Source: Nematostella vectensis (lineage: Eukaryota > Cnidaria > Anthozoa > Actiniaria > Edwardsiidae). From it: 64,000 nucleotides of DNA. Every line of letters begins with the position of its first letter. Position 1 is the first letter of the stretch. The notes beneath the pieces were generated by a model. It was not told the origin of the DNA and did not search any database. It saw nothing but the letters and a program-made list of their open reading frames with translations. The stretch is taken from NCBI RefSeq assembly GCF_932526225.1, contig NC_064044.1:2177001-2241000 (forward strand), in the 5' to 3' direction. Shown here in pieces: positions 49,801 through 60,100 of the stretch. A program made the translations under genes and the position numbers.

Positions 49801-52800
49801 TGGAATGACAAAAGTACACTGAGTAATACACTCGAACAACCCTTCTACTACCGATGCAAAATATTAAGAGGATGTGAAAGCAATATTATGTGAGTTTTGA
49901 ATTTCCTCATGTAGTCGTGCGTACACCCCGGCATGATCTCATGATATGATAGGTCTTTCATTCACCGAAAACAAACATGTCAAAAAATAACTTTAAAACA
50001 TTTCGCTTCCTATGTAAAGCAGCATGTCCCATCTGTTAAGACTTTCTTTTATGGCTTGTTATGTAAAAATGATTTATCCACGCCGGGCTCCTCAAATTAC
50101 TATCACAGGAATTGTTAGTTGACCCCAATTTCTGACTCAACCACTGTATTTCCCCCGCAGTCGTATATAAAAATCTTAATACTATAGTTTTAGTTAATGT
50201 AAATTTCCTTTTAATAACACAAACAAAGCTAAATGTTTCATATGTTTTTAAAACTGAAAGCCAATCCTTACACATTCCTTTAGTTGTCCATTACTGTAAT
50301 TCCTTGGGGTTCATTTCGGGGACTCTTGGGGATTGTTTCGGGTCCCGGGATCAGTTGGGGTACTTTTGGGGATCGTTTCGGGTCCTGGGATCGTTTCGGG
50401 TCCTGGGATCGTTTCGGGTCCTGGGATCATTTCGGGTCCTGTACAGATCCTCTCGAGCATGACAGTTCTTTCGATTGACCTGTTTTTCTTGGGTGTTTGA
50501 AGATAGTTATGAGGGAAGGAGGGGTGGTATAGAGTATATTTCTCACATTCACAAGCTCCATTTCTTTGAAAATGTTTGAAAATCTAACCTCAAGTGTCTC
50601 AGCAATTTGGTCGCAACTTTCCACAGTTCCGGTCACAGTTGTCGCAGGGGGGGTGTTTTTTGATGATTTTTTTGATGACTTTTTCTTCTTAACTGGAGCA
50701 TTACTATCTGTTGAGGATTTATTGTTATTATGAATTTCACCAATCATGTACTTCAGTGGTTCTGCCGCTTAAATTTTCCCAAGTACTCTATTTTTTTACT
50801 ATACTATTATTGTCATATTATGCAAGTAGTGACGTACCCGAAGAAGCTTTGTCACTGGTCCTTTTTTTAGTTTTTTTCTTCTCTTCCTCATTGACATTCT
50901 TGCCTATAACCATAAATTAAAATAAAGGTAATAAATAACACTTTATGACCCATTGTTTAAGGCCCGGAGGAAATTGTTTCATTTCAGTTGTTTTCATACT
51001 TTTCCCAAGAATATCCCGAAGTTCGCTCCGAACTAAACATTCATTGCGAAACTAGCTTTTTTTGTGTGTTTCGAATTGAGTTTGTGAACTTCATCGTGAT
51101 TAAAGTTCGTAATTACCACATCTCATCGCTTTTTTTATTTCAAAAGGCTTAAAAGTATTCGGGTGGACATGATTCAAGCAAAAATCATCTAACTTGTGCT
51201 GGAAAATGCTCCCGCCGTGGTAGCCCCTTGGTCCCTGGCCTTGTGGTGCGGGGAAATCAGAGCCCCATCGACTTGACCCTTATACTGGGCCAGTGAATAG
51301 AGCGCGGGCAGCACGGACGTCATAATTCTTGTTTTATGGACGTTTTGACAAAAGAGAGACTGAGCAGTCAAATGATTCGGATTTTAGTCCCTCAGCTATA
51401 GATTCAAGATTAATAGATTAGAATTTTAAGTCATAAAGGTTATTTACGCCGCTTTTATAATGAGCCGATACTTTGCAAAATCTCGATAAACCAATATTAT
51501 TCGGTCCATCTCTTGTCTGCTTGTCACCTAGACTATTATCAATCAAACCGCGAATGTAGAATAGCTTTTAATATATTTCACGGCAACAATTTGGAGCGGC
51601 TAAAGAGAGGCGTATGTAATTGGCCTCTGCAGACGGAACAAAATACAACGGAACTACTTTTTGATTCCTAATAACAGACCGATCAAAAAGAGAACCATAT
51701 CCTTTTATTTGATATATGTTTGACATCCTAAAACGCTCTTTTAGATGATTCAACCTTGAAGGCATTTCCGGCATGTTTGTTCTTATCATGTTCTTATCAT
51801 TGACAGTGCCGGAAACAGATTCTACCTGGGGAACTCCATGTTACGAAATGCAAACAGTACTTAATTACCTTTGATTAAAAGCATTATTCATAAAGTGCTT
51901 TTCATGACGGTAAATATAAAAGTCTCTCAGGACTACAAAAGACTACAAAAAAAAAAAAAAAAAACTCACGCAACATTAAAGCTTTTGTTTACCCACCTCC
52001 GGTTGTTGCCGTTTCTCGGGTTGTTGCCGTTTCTCGGGCCACATCTATTTCTGTGAAACCGATAAAATCACTGAAAATATTTATATTAAACGCCACGACT
52101 CATTACATAAACGCAAACATGAGTAAACAAAGATAAGTCAAATACCAATATCTTCAGCAACAAAATCGCCTCCCAAAGTTTTTGGTTTTGGGCGTCGCTT
52201 CCCACCATCTAAAGTCGCCTTCCGTTGTTCTTCAAACGGGTCTATGTACTCGTGCTTCCTTATACTATTCAAGAAAGCTTTACTATCTGTAAGTGCAAAA
52301 ACAGCATTTAAAAAGGCTTTGTTATCTGAAAGTATAACAGCAATGTGTTCTTGTTTTTATTAACTTTTAACCAAGGAGTACAACTCATGCCAATCTAATC
52401 GTCTCAAGCAATAAAATACAGTATTTCATACAACTATATTATACTACTCGATTAAAATCAATCAAGGAGCGCCAAGTCTCGCCTCTGTCGCAACTGTGGA
52501 ATTTAGTGATAACAGCTAAGCGCCACATGGTGATTTTTTTAGGTGATTCTGAAAATAATTATAAGGGGCAAACAAGCATAAAACCGAGGCCAATGTCTGT
52601 AAAATCCGAATTGTATGGTGGTTAACTCTTATATTCCAAATTCACACTCGGGTGATCAGCGCCGAGTTCTTCGGGCAGACCAGAATTTCAAGTTTAACTG
52701 TCATTTATCGCGTTCGTTGAGGGTTAGATATGTTCGATTGCAAATCATTAATACGTCCAGGCAATTTTAATGCAACATGTATAATGGGAAGTTATTATTA

Positions 52801-53003
52801 AGAGACTTACCATGAAGTTTTAAAACTTTGGCGCGGGCCATTTCTTGCTTGGGATCCCACACAGCATTGTAGGTTGAACCCTCGATTACTCCCTCCGGTA
52901 TATCCTCGGTACATATATTTTTCGTATATATCACCTTCCAACACTCGGGCTCTGGATCGCCTATCCATTTAACCAATGCAAATGCTGGAAAACGAGATGC
53001 CAT
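46879..53003 (-). CDS. BEN-domain protein, 13-exon model, transposon-encoded
   Basis: My splice model, high to low: 53003-52811, 52286-52146, 52050-51997, 50903-50838, 50707-50547, 49074-49029, 48946-48912, 48826-48788, 48695-48662, 48479-48336, 47981-47899, 47418-47217, 47066-46879. All junctions are GT-AG and the phases agree, giving 461 codons and TGA. Residues 1-64 (FALVKWIGD, AVWDP, AKVLKLH) match the N-terminal module usual in animal BEN proteins. Lysine/serine-rich linkers follow; 278-300 (DELSELKEKYGALEARFRRL) is a coiled coil. Residues about 325-425 are a BEN domain (GSGVFLSRTALALCK, SSLATRLLKAFFSEEERR, then a basic ITSAMNLSIKNLRRAARK). The tail is acidic. BEN domains bind DNA and recruit repressors; here binding to the subterminal repeats is inferred. 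Some donors have close alternatives (50589, 48349). It is divergent from the transposase, 246 bp away. Confidence 0.8.
47419..47898. other. BEN gene intron between exons 11 and 12
   Basis: Non-coding on both strands. It contains the foldback MITE described at 47568-47737 and otherwise nothing recognisable. Confidence 0.5.
47568..47737. mobile_element. Small foldback MITE in BEN intron
   Basis: About 170 bp whose halves are inverted copies. GTTAGTTGTCATTTGAAC with AAAGTCGGCGGCTACTGAGTG on the left corresponds, at roughly 75% identity, to the complement of CACTCATAGCCACTGACTTC with GTTTGAATGGCAGCTAAG on the right. No coding capacity. Target duplication not identified. Confidence 0.6.
48002..48111. 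repeat. 55-bp direct tandem duplication
   Basis: Two adjacent copies, 48002-48056 and 48057-48111, beginning AAAATGATCTCTATATCATC. They differ at a few positions. They lie in the intron 21 nt or more upstream (minus sense) of the exon 11 acceptor. The minus-strand ORF over them has no splice support. Confidence 0.8.
49201..50465. mobile_element. Foldback element nested in BEN intron 5
   Basis: Inverted repeats at 49201-49369 and 50285-50465 enclose about 0.9 kb without coding potential. The outer part reads CTG(G)TC.TGCTCGAG on both sides, the inner part ends CCAAGGAATTAC.GTAATGGACA. Each arm holds tandem 18-bp units of the type GGACCCGAAACGATCCCA, three on the left and four on the right. 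TTCTTT flanks both ends (49195-49200 and 50466-50471), a candidate 6-bp target duplication. The family is unknown to me. It lies wholly within an intron, so the host gene stays intact. Confidence 0.75.
50904..51996. other. BEN gene intron 3, 1.1 kb
   Basis: Longest intron of the gene. It holds a 73-codon minus-strand ORF at 51568-51789 with unbiased composition and a GC-richer patch at 51190-51320, neither of which I recognise. No splice sites join them to the gene. A 17-nt or longer A run is at about 51947-51964. The intron could contain a further small insertion. Confidence 0.4.
52326..52810. other. BEN gene intron 1
   Basis: AT-rich and unique; no gene, repeat or RNA seen. It ends in two usable acceptors 39 nt apart (52326 and 52287). 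Confidence 0.5.
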
Positions 53004-53249
53004 TTGTAGTTGAAAATGTCGGTCGGGTGATCGACTATTTAAAAGTTCGAGTAGGAAAAACGGATGCGACAAAGGCTAGTTATTAACCAGATCGTGCTCG
53101 AAATAGACGTGAACATCACAAAATAAAACAAAACTGACCAATCAGGTCGAAACTGCCAAGATTGATTGATACCGTAGGCCAGAGATAATGGCCTGAACAA
53201 ACAACTGAAAACTAGACGGAATTACTTTCATGTTACAGGCAAAAACAAC
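53004..53249. promoter_or_regulatory. Shared divergent promoter region
   Basis: The 246 bp between the start codons of the two transposon genes. A CCAAT box (GACCAATCAG) is at 53138-53142. TTTAAA near 53038-53043 is a possible TATA element for the minus gene. TGTTACAG at 53232-53239 could be a leader-intron acceptor for the plus gene. The region is short enough that both genes are probably co-expressed. Confidence 0.5.
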
Positions 53250-56129
53250 ATGGATGGTCGAAAGAATCGAAAAAAGCAAGGACGGTACTGTCAGTATTAT
53301 AACACAATTACTTCGCCATCCAAGATCCCCAGGACAACCCGAACAAGAAGCAAGTTTGCAGATTCTCATCCTAACGAAAATGATAACTTATTGGATTTAG
53401 AAACAGAAGATAAGATAGACGATACTCTCGCGGGAGCTTCTAGTTTAACGACGGAGGATATAATAGCCGAATACCCTGATGACGTCCTATCCGAAAGCGA
53501 AGATAATTTTGTAGCTGATTGTACTGCATGCGAGACCACTTGTAATTCCGACACTGTTCACACTAGCAGAAATTTTGAAAACCGAGCGGAGATATATGAA
53601 TATTTGGATAACGAAGACTGGGAGAAACTTGCAGACGTCGTTTTTGACTCGGAAACTGAAATTAACAATGAACATGGAAGTAAAGACGAGAACGAAGAAC
53701 AAGAAGACTTTATTGAGCTGGATGACTCTTCAATTGAAAGTGACGGGGCAGATTTAGACCTGATGACTGCACAAGAGCAGGATCCGCCAATTTATTCTGG
53801 TAGTTTGCTAACAGTGACCATGCATCTAGCAGCTATAATGACATTTGCGATGGCAGAGAGCCTTACTGCTTCCGCGATTTCCCATCTGTTAATACTTATC
53901 TCCCTTCATTGCCCGGTACCTAATAGATGCATGAAAACACTTCACACACTCTGGAATCACCTAGGCTCCATGAGTGCCCCCATAGAGTGGCACTATTTTT
54001 GTACAAGGTGCAATCGATACTTGGGAAAAACTAAGCCAATCGCAACGCAAAATTGCGTGCACTGCAAAAAGAGCTTCGCCCCTGGAAAAAGTAAGACATG
54101 GGATACGTTTATAGTATTTCCAATTATCACACAGCTGTCATGCATGCTTAAAGACAGTTCGTTTGTAGAAGCTCTTACGTCCTACCGATTCAACCACGAG
54201 GAAGACAAAAGAAGGCGGAACTGCCCAGAAAACATCGAGGATATAATTGACGGCGAAAATTATCAATTATTTTTTAAAGAACATGGTTTTTTGAGAAATC
54301 CAAACAATTTTGCTATTCAGCTAAACACGGACGGTGTGGCATTGTTTAAAAGCTCCAGCTATGCTATATGGCCGGTTTACATGGTTATATGTGATTTGCC
54401 TCCGCGTATGAGGTATTCAAGAAAGTATCGCCTTTTTGCAGGCCTTTGGTTCGGGAACACGAAACCTCTCTTTTCAGTTTTTCTGCATCCTTTTAAGGAC
54501 ATGTTTCAAACACTTTATAATGACGGATTTACCTTAAATCTAAATGGTTCTGATATAACTTGGCGAGCTATTGTAATAAGCACTACAATGGATGCTCCTG
54601 CAAAATGCCTCTTCATGTGTATGAAGCAATTTAATGGTGAATGTGGTTGCCCATATTGCAAGGCAAAAGGGCAAAACGTAAGGACAGAGAAAAAAGGCAA
54701 CTGTCGCATTTTCCCTTACGTTAAAATGCCAGACCGGAAAAAATTATCTCCATTAAGAACACACAGCGAGTTTTTGAGAGATGCAAAGAGCGCTGCGCAG
54801 TCTCCGAGTAAAGCTACTACTGTAGATGGCGTGAAAGGTATAAGCATGGCATTTGGATTTCCAGGTTTTAATATTGTCAAAGGAATGGCAATTGATTATA
54901 TGCACGCTGTTTTGTTAGGAGTAATGAAACAATTACTGTGCTACTGGTTCGACAAGAAACACAAGAAATGTTCTTGGTATTGTGGAAATAGCGTCAAAGC
55001 ATGTGACGAACGGCGTGAGAGGATAAAACCGCCAAACTACGTCAGCAGGATACCAAGAAGTGTTGAGGAACGGTCGCATTACAAAGCGTCTGAGTTACGA
55101 ACCTGGCTACTTTATTATTCCTTGCCTGTAATGCAGGGTATTTTGCCAAATGAACACTATCAGCACTTAATGCTTTTTGTGTGTGGTGTTTATATGTTGC
55201 TTAAAGAGTCAATTTCTCCAATGGAGATAAACAAGGCTAATCAGCTATTGGAACATTTTTGTCTTCGAGCTCAAGGACTCTACGATGACAGATTTATGAC
55301 TTTTAATCTTCATCAGCTTTTACATCTTGCTGATTCTGTTAGATTCAACGGCCCTCTTTTCAGTAATTCTTGTTTTTTCTACGAGGACTTAAATGGAGAC
55401 TTAAGAAGCCTCTTTCATGGTTCACAAAATGTTGAGGGCCAAATTGTTAGAGCTGTTTCCATTTTACAACATTTACCAGAAATGATTGAAAATGTGACGG
55501 ATTTAAACGTAAAACACTTTTGTCAGTCATTAACTCAAAAACGAAGGGTTGGGCATGTGAGCGAGGAAATTGATGAGAATCTAAAGCTTCAGGTACTGGG
55601 ATCTCTTAAACCTTATATCATCAGCGCTCTCCAGGAAGTTGAACAACTACAAATAATTGCTGGAAATGTGGCAATATTCGACATAATGTACAAATGTTTT
55701 TACCGATTAAAACGTGGCGATAACATTATCCACAGTGCAGGATACACCCGAGTAACAAAACGAAATTCGACTGTTGTACAGTTTACAAAGCCTGATGATG
55801 ATGAGATGGCTTATGGGTCCGTCCTCTATTTTGTCAAGTACAAAAAGCCCTGCCGAAGCTCTACCTGCGAGGTGGTTTGCCAGTGTACTGAGCATGGTTA
55901 TGTAGCTATGATAGAGGAATATGAAATACTGCACTCTAAACACTTATCCAGCTCAGACTTGAGAGGACCAAAAGCAGAAGTCAGGCATCTGATTCCCATG
56001 AACAGGAAACCGTTAGGCATTGTTTGCGTACCTGTTCATACACTAATTCAGACATGTTTTTTTATTGACACTGGTAATGACAATTGTTTTTTTCTTGGGA
56101 TACCTCCCAATAGGATTGAGCGAGAATGA
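53250..56129 (+). CDS. CACTA/EnSpm-like transposase (TNP2-like), intact
   Basis: A 959-codon ORF starting at the first ATG after the promoter region, single exon. Residues 40-180 are acidic and low in complexity. A zinc ribbon follows: C251-x2-C254 and C269-x2-C272. The RNase H-like core has D361 (LNTDGVALFKSS), D448 (TTMDAPAKC), a C467-x2-C470 knuckle (GCPYC), the D549-x2-H552 signature (DYMHAVLLGV) and E712 (FFYEDLNGDL). WFG near 400 and SRIPRSVEERSHYKASELRTW (abridged to its core RIPRS...KASELR) are further hallmarks of animal TNP2-like proteins. D361, D448 and E712 are the likely catalytic triad. It would cut the CCCA/TGGG ends in the nucleus. The length is normal and there is no stop, frameshift or missing catalytic residue, so it may be active. 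Divergent from the BEN gene. Confidence 0.92.
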   Translation: MDGRKNRKKQGRYCQYYNTITSPSKIPRTTRTRSKFADSHPNENDNLLDLETEDKIDDTLAGASSLTTEDIIAEYPDDVLSESEDNFVADCTACETTCNSDTVHTSRNFENRAEIYEYLDNEDWEKLADVVFDSETEINNEHGSKDENEEQEDFIELDDSSIESDGADLDLMTAQEQDPPIYSGSLLTVTMHLAAIMTFAMAESLTASAISHLLILISLHCPVPNRCMKTLHTLWNHLGSMSAPIEWHYFCTRCNRYLGKTKPIATQNCVHCKKSFAPGKSKTWDTFIVFPIITQLSCMLKDSSFVEALTSYRFNHEEDKRRRNCPENIEDIIDGENYQLFFKEHGFLRNPNNFAIQLNTDGVALFKSSSYAIWPVYMVICDLPPRMRYSRKYRLFAGLWFGNTKPLFSVFLHPFKDMFQTLYNDGFTLNLNGSDITWRAIVISTTMDAPAKCLFMCMKQFNGECGCPYCKAKGQNVRTEKKGNCRIFPYVKMPDRKKLSPLRTHSEFLRDAKSAAQSPSKATTVDGVKGISMAFGFPGFNIVKGMAIDYMHAVLLGVMKQLLCYWFDKKHKKCSWYCGNSVKACDERRERIKPPNYVSRIPRSVEERSHYKASELRTWLLYYSLPVMQGILPNEHYQHLMLFVCGVYMLLKESISPMEINKANQLLEHFCLRAQGLYDDRFMTFNLHQLLHLADSVRFNGPLFSNSCFFYEDLNGDLRSLFHGSQNVEGQIVRAVSILQHLPEMIENVTDLNVKHFCQSLTQKRRVGHVSEEIDENLKLQVLGSLKPYIISALQEVEQLQIIAGNVAIFDIMYKCFYRLKRGDNIIHSAGYTRVTKRNSTVVQFTKPDDDEMAYGSVLYFVKYKKPCRSSTCEVVCQCTEHGYVAMIEEYEILHSKHLSSSDLRGPKAEVRHLIPMNRKPLGIVCVPVHTLIQTCFFIDTGNDNCFFLGIPPNRIERE

Positions 56130-56389
56130 GAATTTTTTTTTCCCGCAAAGACAATATAGAGTGAGAATCACAATGTAAATTTACCTTATATAATTAATCC
56201 TAATTCCAAACTGCACCCAAAATTAAATATCATTAGAAATATACCGTATTACTTATCACTGGTACTTTTCATAATTGTTTTTACAGATTTTTTATTTAGT
56301 TAATTAATTATTTATTTATAAATAAATTTTTTGTGATTTCAAGAATAATGACCCATTACCATAAATATTATTTTTATTATTAGTTCATA
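56130..56389 (+). other. Transposase 3' untranslated region and flank
   Basis: AT-rich stretch between the TGA stop and the right subterminal array. It contains the poly(A) signal below; no other feature seen. Confidence 0.5.
56321..56326 (+). promoter_or_regulatory. Poly(A) signal of the transposase gene
   Basis: AATAAA in TATAAATAAATTTTTTGTG, about 190 nt after the stop codon and just before the subterminal array. Confidence 0.5.
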
Positions 56390-57150
56390 CAATGGGTATG
56401 TGAATAGGTTAAAGTATTTTTGAATACGAAATTAATAGAAGAGCCCTGAATGAAGGTATGCTTTTTTGAAAGTATAGGTATGTAAAGGCATGCATTTTTT
56501 CAATACCAAATACAGCAATGAGATGGGTGTGTTTTTGGTATGTTAGAATGGGTATGTAAATAGTATGTATTTTCACATACCAAATACATAGATGGCCTAA
56601 TACTGCCATTTTTTTGGGTATAAAAGTATAGGTATGTGAAAGATATGTTTTTTTTACATACCAAATACATAGATCAACGGCAAATGTTTGGGATGAAAGA
56701 ATGGGTATATATTAGGTTTGTATTTTTACATACCAAATACATAGATATGGATTAAAGAGAACGGTATGTTTTTGGTATGTAAGAATGGATATGTAATTGA
56801 TATGTATTTTTACATACCAAATACACAGACGTCTAAAAGAGAAGGGGTATGTTTTTGGTGTGTAAGGACAGATATATAAAAGGTATGTATTTTTACATAC
56901 CAAATACATAGAAGTGCATTGGATAGGATTGGTATGTTTTTGGTATGTAAGTGTGGGTGAATAAAAGGCATGTATTTTTACATACCAAATACATAGATGG
57001 CTAAAAGAAAAGGGTATGTTTAGGGTATGTAAGTATAGGTATGTAAAAGGTATGTATTTTTTTACATACCCAATACATATCCAGTACAAAAAAGACATGC
57101 CTTTTACATACAGGTTACATACCAAATACATACTTTTCATTTTGTGTGGG
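56390..57150. repeat. Right subterminal repeat array
   Basis: About eight to nine tandem units of roughly 83 bp. Each has GGTATGTTTTTGGTATGTAA, then a second GGTATGTA, then TTTACATACCAAATACATA. The core motif is the same as at the left end but the repeat length is different. The long minus-strand ORF here (to 57176) is repeat translation, not a gene. Confidence 0.85.
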
Positions 57151-57152
57151 CA
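57151..57152. repeat. Target-site duplication CA, right
   Basis: Right copy of the 2-bp duplication; GAAACCAACTTG of the satellite follows. Confidence 0.7.
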
Positions 57153-60100
57153 GAAACCAACTTGACTGCAAAACACTCACTGTAAAGCATAAGATATTAG
57201 GCATTTCTTTCATGTGGCTGTGAGGTTGACCTGTCAACATCTACAGGGGCCACACTCACCTCGGAATCATAGGGGTCCATAAAAGCAAGGTGTCGCAGAA
57301 CCTTTCCCTGCCCTCCTTACCCTCTTTCATCAGGAACACCTGTGCAGCCGACACCCTTAGGTGGATGGGGTGCACAGGTGCTTTGGGTGTGGCCCTGAAG
57401 ATGGCACAGTGACCACAAGATGTACCAGAATGAAATTGTATATACTGTAAAAACATGTGAGTAGAAAACAGTCAATAGCCATGGAGTTTTTAGTGTGTTG
57501 TACATGTTATACATGTTTTAGGATTTACCTAATTACTTACAGTATTTTTTTTAAATAGAATTTTTTACTTGTATAATATTTTATAGAAACTATGTTTATT
57601 GACAGTTTGTGGTCATTTTCTTTGAATTTAAGTCCCCCACATGTACCAAAAGCTCATAAGTCAGTATTAGAGTTTACTAAATTTCATTGTGTCAGGTTCA
57701 GAGAGCTATTGAAAGCACTTACCATGGCACTGCCCCTTTAAATAGCTGTAAAAAAAAAGAAGAGAAAATAGCTGGAGGGGGTCTCTGTTGGTTTTCTTTT
57801 AGTTTTAGTTTTCTTTTATTATTATTTTTTTCTGGGGTTGGGGGGTGGGGGAAGGAGGAATTCAGCTTAAAATTGCCCGTGGTCAATTCAACCAACTAAG
57901 CAACTAGTACAAAAGATGTTGGTTTTGCAGTCTTTTATTCAATACTTTCAAGGTTATCATGCAATTCTGTAGTTTGACTGGAAATATATACTTTTTTTCT
58001 ATTCATTTACAGTTCTATATGTACAGTGTGACCATAGTCATGATTACAATTATTTATAATATTTTTTACCCACTAACAGAAACCAACTTGACTGCAAAAC
58101 ACTCACTGTAAAGCATAAGATATTAGGCATTTCTTTCATGTGGCTGTGAGGTTGACCTGTCAACATCTACAGGGGCCACACTCACCTCGGAATCATAGGG
58201 GTCCATAAAAGCAAGGTGTCGCAGAACCTTTCCCTGCCCTCCTTACCCTCTTTCATCAGGAACACCTGTGCAGCCGACACCCTTAGGTGGATGGGGTGCA
58301 CAGGTGCTTTGGGTGTGGCCCTGAAGATGGCACAGTGACCACAAGATGTACCAGAATGAAATTGTATATACTGTAAAAACATGTGAGTAGAAAACAGTCA
58401 ATAGCCATGGAGTTTTTAGTGTGTTGTACATGTTATACATGTTTTAGGATTTACCTAGTTACTTACAGTATTTTTTTTAAATAGAATTTTTTACTTGTAT
58501 AATATTTTATAGAAACTATGTTTATTGACAGTTTGTGGTCATTTTCTTTGAATTTAAGTCCCCCACATGTACCAAAAGCTCATAAGTCAGTATTAGAGTT
58601 TACTAAATTTCATTGTGTCAGGTTCAGAGAGCTATTGAAAGCACTTACCATGGCACTGCCCCTTTAAATAGCTGTAAAAAAAAGAAGAGAAAATAGCTGG
58701 AGGGGGTCTCTGTTGTTTTTGTTTTAGTTTTAGTTTTCTTTTATTATTATTTTTTTCTGGGGTGGGGGGGTGGGGGAAGGAGGAATTCAGCTTAAAATTG
58801 CCCGTGGTCAATTCAACCAACTAAGCAACTAGTACAAAAGATGTTGGTTTTGCAGTCTTTTATTCAATACTTTCAAGGTTATCATGCAATTCTGTAGTTT
58901 GACTGGAAATATATACTTTTTTTCTATTCATTTACAGTTCTATATGTACAGTGTGACCATAGTCATGATTACAATTATTTATAATAATTTTTACCCACTA
59001 ACAGAAACCAACTTGACTGCAAAACACTCACTGTAAAGCATAAGATATTAGGCATTTCTTTCATGTGGCTGTGAGGTTGACCTGTCAACATCTACAGGGG
59101 CCACACTCACCTCGGAATCATAGGGGTCCATAAAAGCAAGGTGTCGCAGAACCTTTCCCTGCCCTCCTTACCCTCTTTCATCAGGAACACCTGTGCAGCC
59201 GACACCCTTAGGTGGATGGGGTGCACAGGTGCTTTGGGTGTGGCCCTGAAGATGGCACAGTGACCACAAGATGTACCAGAATGAAATTGTATATACTGTA
59301 AAAACATGTGAGTAGAAAACAGTCAATAGCCATGGAGTTTTTAGTGTGTTGTACATGTTATACATGTTTTAGGATTTACCTAATTACTTACAGTATTTTT
59401 TTTAAATAGAATTTTTTACTTGTATAATATTTTATAGAAACTATGTTTATTGACAGTTTGTGGTCATTTTCTTTGAATTTAAGTCCCCCACATGTACCAA
59501 AAGCTCATAAGTCAGTATTAGAGTTTACTAAATTTCATTGTGTCAGGTTCAGAGAGCTATTGAAAGCACTTACCATGGCACTGCCCCTTTAAATAGCTGT
59601 AAAAAAAAAGAAGAGAAAATAGCTGGAGGGGGTCTCTGTTGGTTTTCTTTTAGTTTTAGTTTTCTTTTATTATTTTTTTTTTCTGGGGTGGGGGGGTGGG
59701 GGAAGGAGGAATTCAGCTTAAAATTGCCCATGGTCAATTCAACCAACTAAGCAACTAGTACAAAAGATGTTGGTTTTGCAGTCTTTTATTCAATACTTTC
59801 AAGGTTATCATGCAATTCTGTAGTTTGACTGGAAATATATACTTTTTTTCTATTCATTTACAGTTCTATATGTACAGTGTGACCATAGTCATGATTACAA
59901 TTATTTATAATAATTTTTACCCACTAACAGAAACCAACTTGACTGCAAAACACTCACTGTAAAGCATAAGATATTAGGCATTTCTTTCATGTGGCTGTGA
60001 GGTTGACCTGTCAACATCTACAGGGGCCACACTCACCTCGGAATCATAGGGGTCCATAAAAGCAAGGTGTCGCAGAACCTTTCCCTGCCCTCCTTACCCT

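Larger units (their letters stand above)
45547..57150. mobile_element. CACTA/EnSpm-like DNA transposon with two genes
   Basis: An 11,604-bp insertion in an S body. Flanks rejoin as CTAACA|GAAACC, the exact sequence of the other copies, with CA (45545-45546 and 57151-57152) as a 2-bp target duplication. CACTA elements make 2-3 bp duplications. The termini start CCCA and end TGGG; the outer 24 bp match at 16 positions, including TATGTA at the inner end. Long subterminal repeat arrays, a TNP2-like transposase and a second, divergent gene complete the structure. The plus-strand ORF is unbroken, so the element is young or still active. The CCCA end is not the classical CACTA end. Confidence 0.9.

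Noticed and set aside
50547-50588. Earlier donor for BEN exon 5 at GAG|GTTAGA
   Set aside because: It keeps the frame but GTTAGA is a weaker donor than AAT|GTGAGA at 50547/50546, so I used the longer exon. Both remain possible.
51189-51371. 60-codon minus-strand ORF in the BEN intron
   Set aside because: There is no splice support, no recognised domain, and the GC-richer patch is short; chance or an old insertion explains it.
45547-57150. Subterminal repeats as a CRISPR array
   Set aside because: The repeats have no unique spacers of constant size and lie inside the ends of a eukaryotic transposon.
56712-57176. 154-codon minus-strand ORF at the right end of the transposon
   Set aside because: It is a repetitive translation of the 83-bp subterminal repeats and continues into the flanking satellite.
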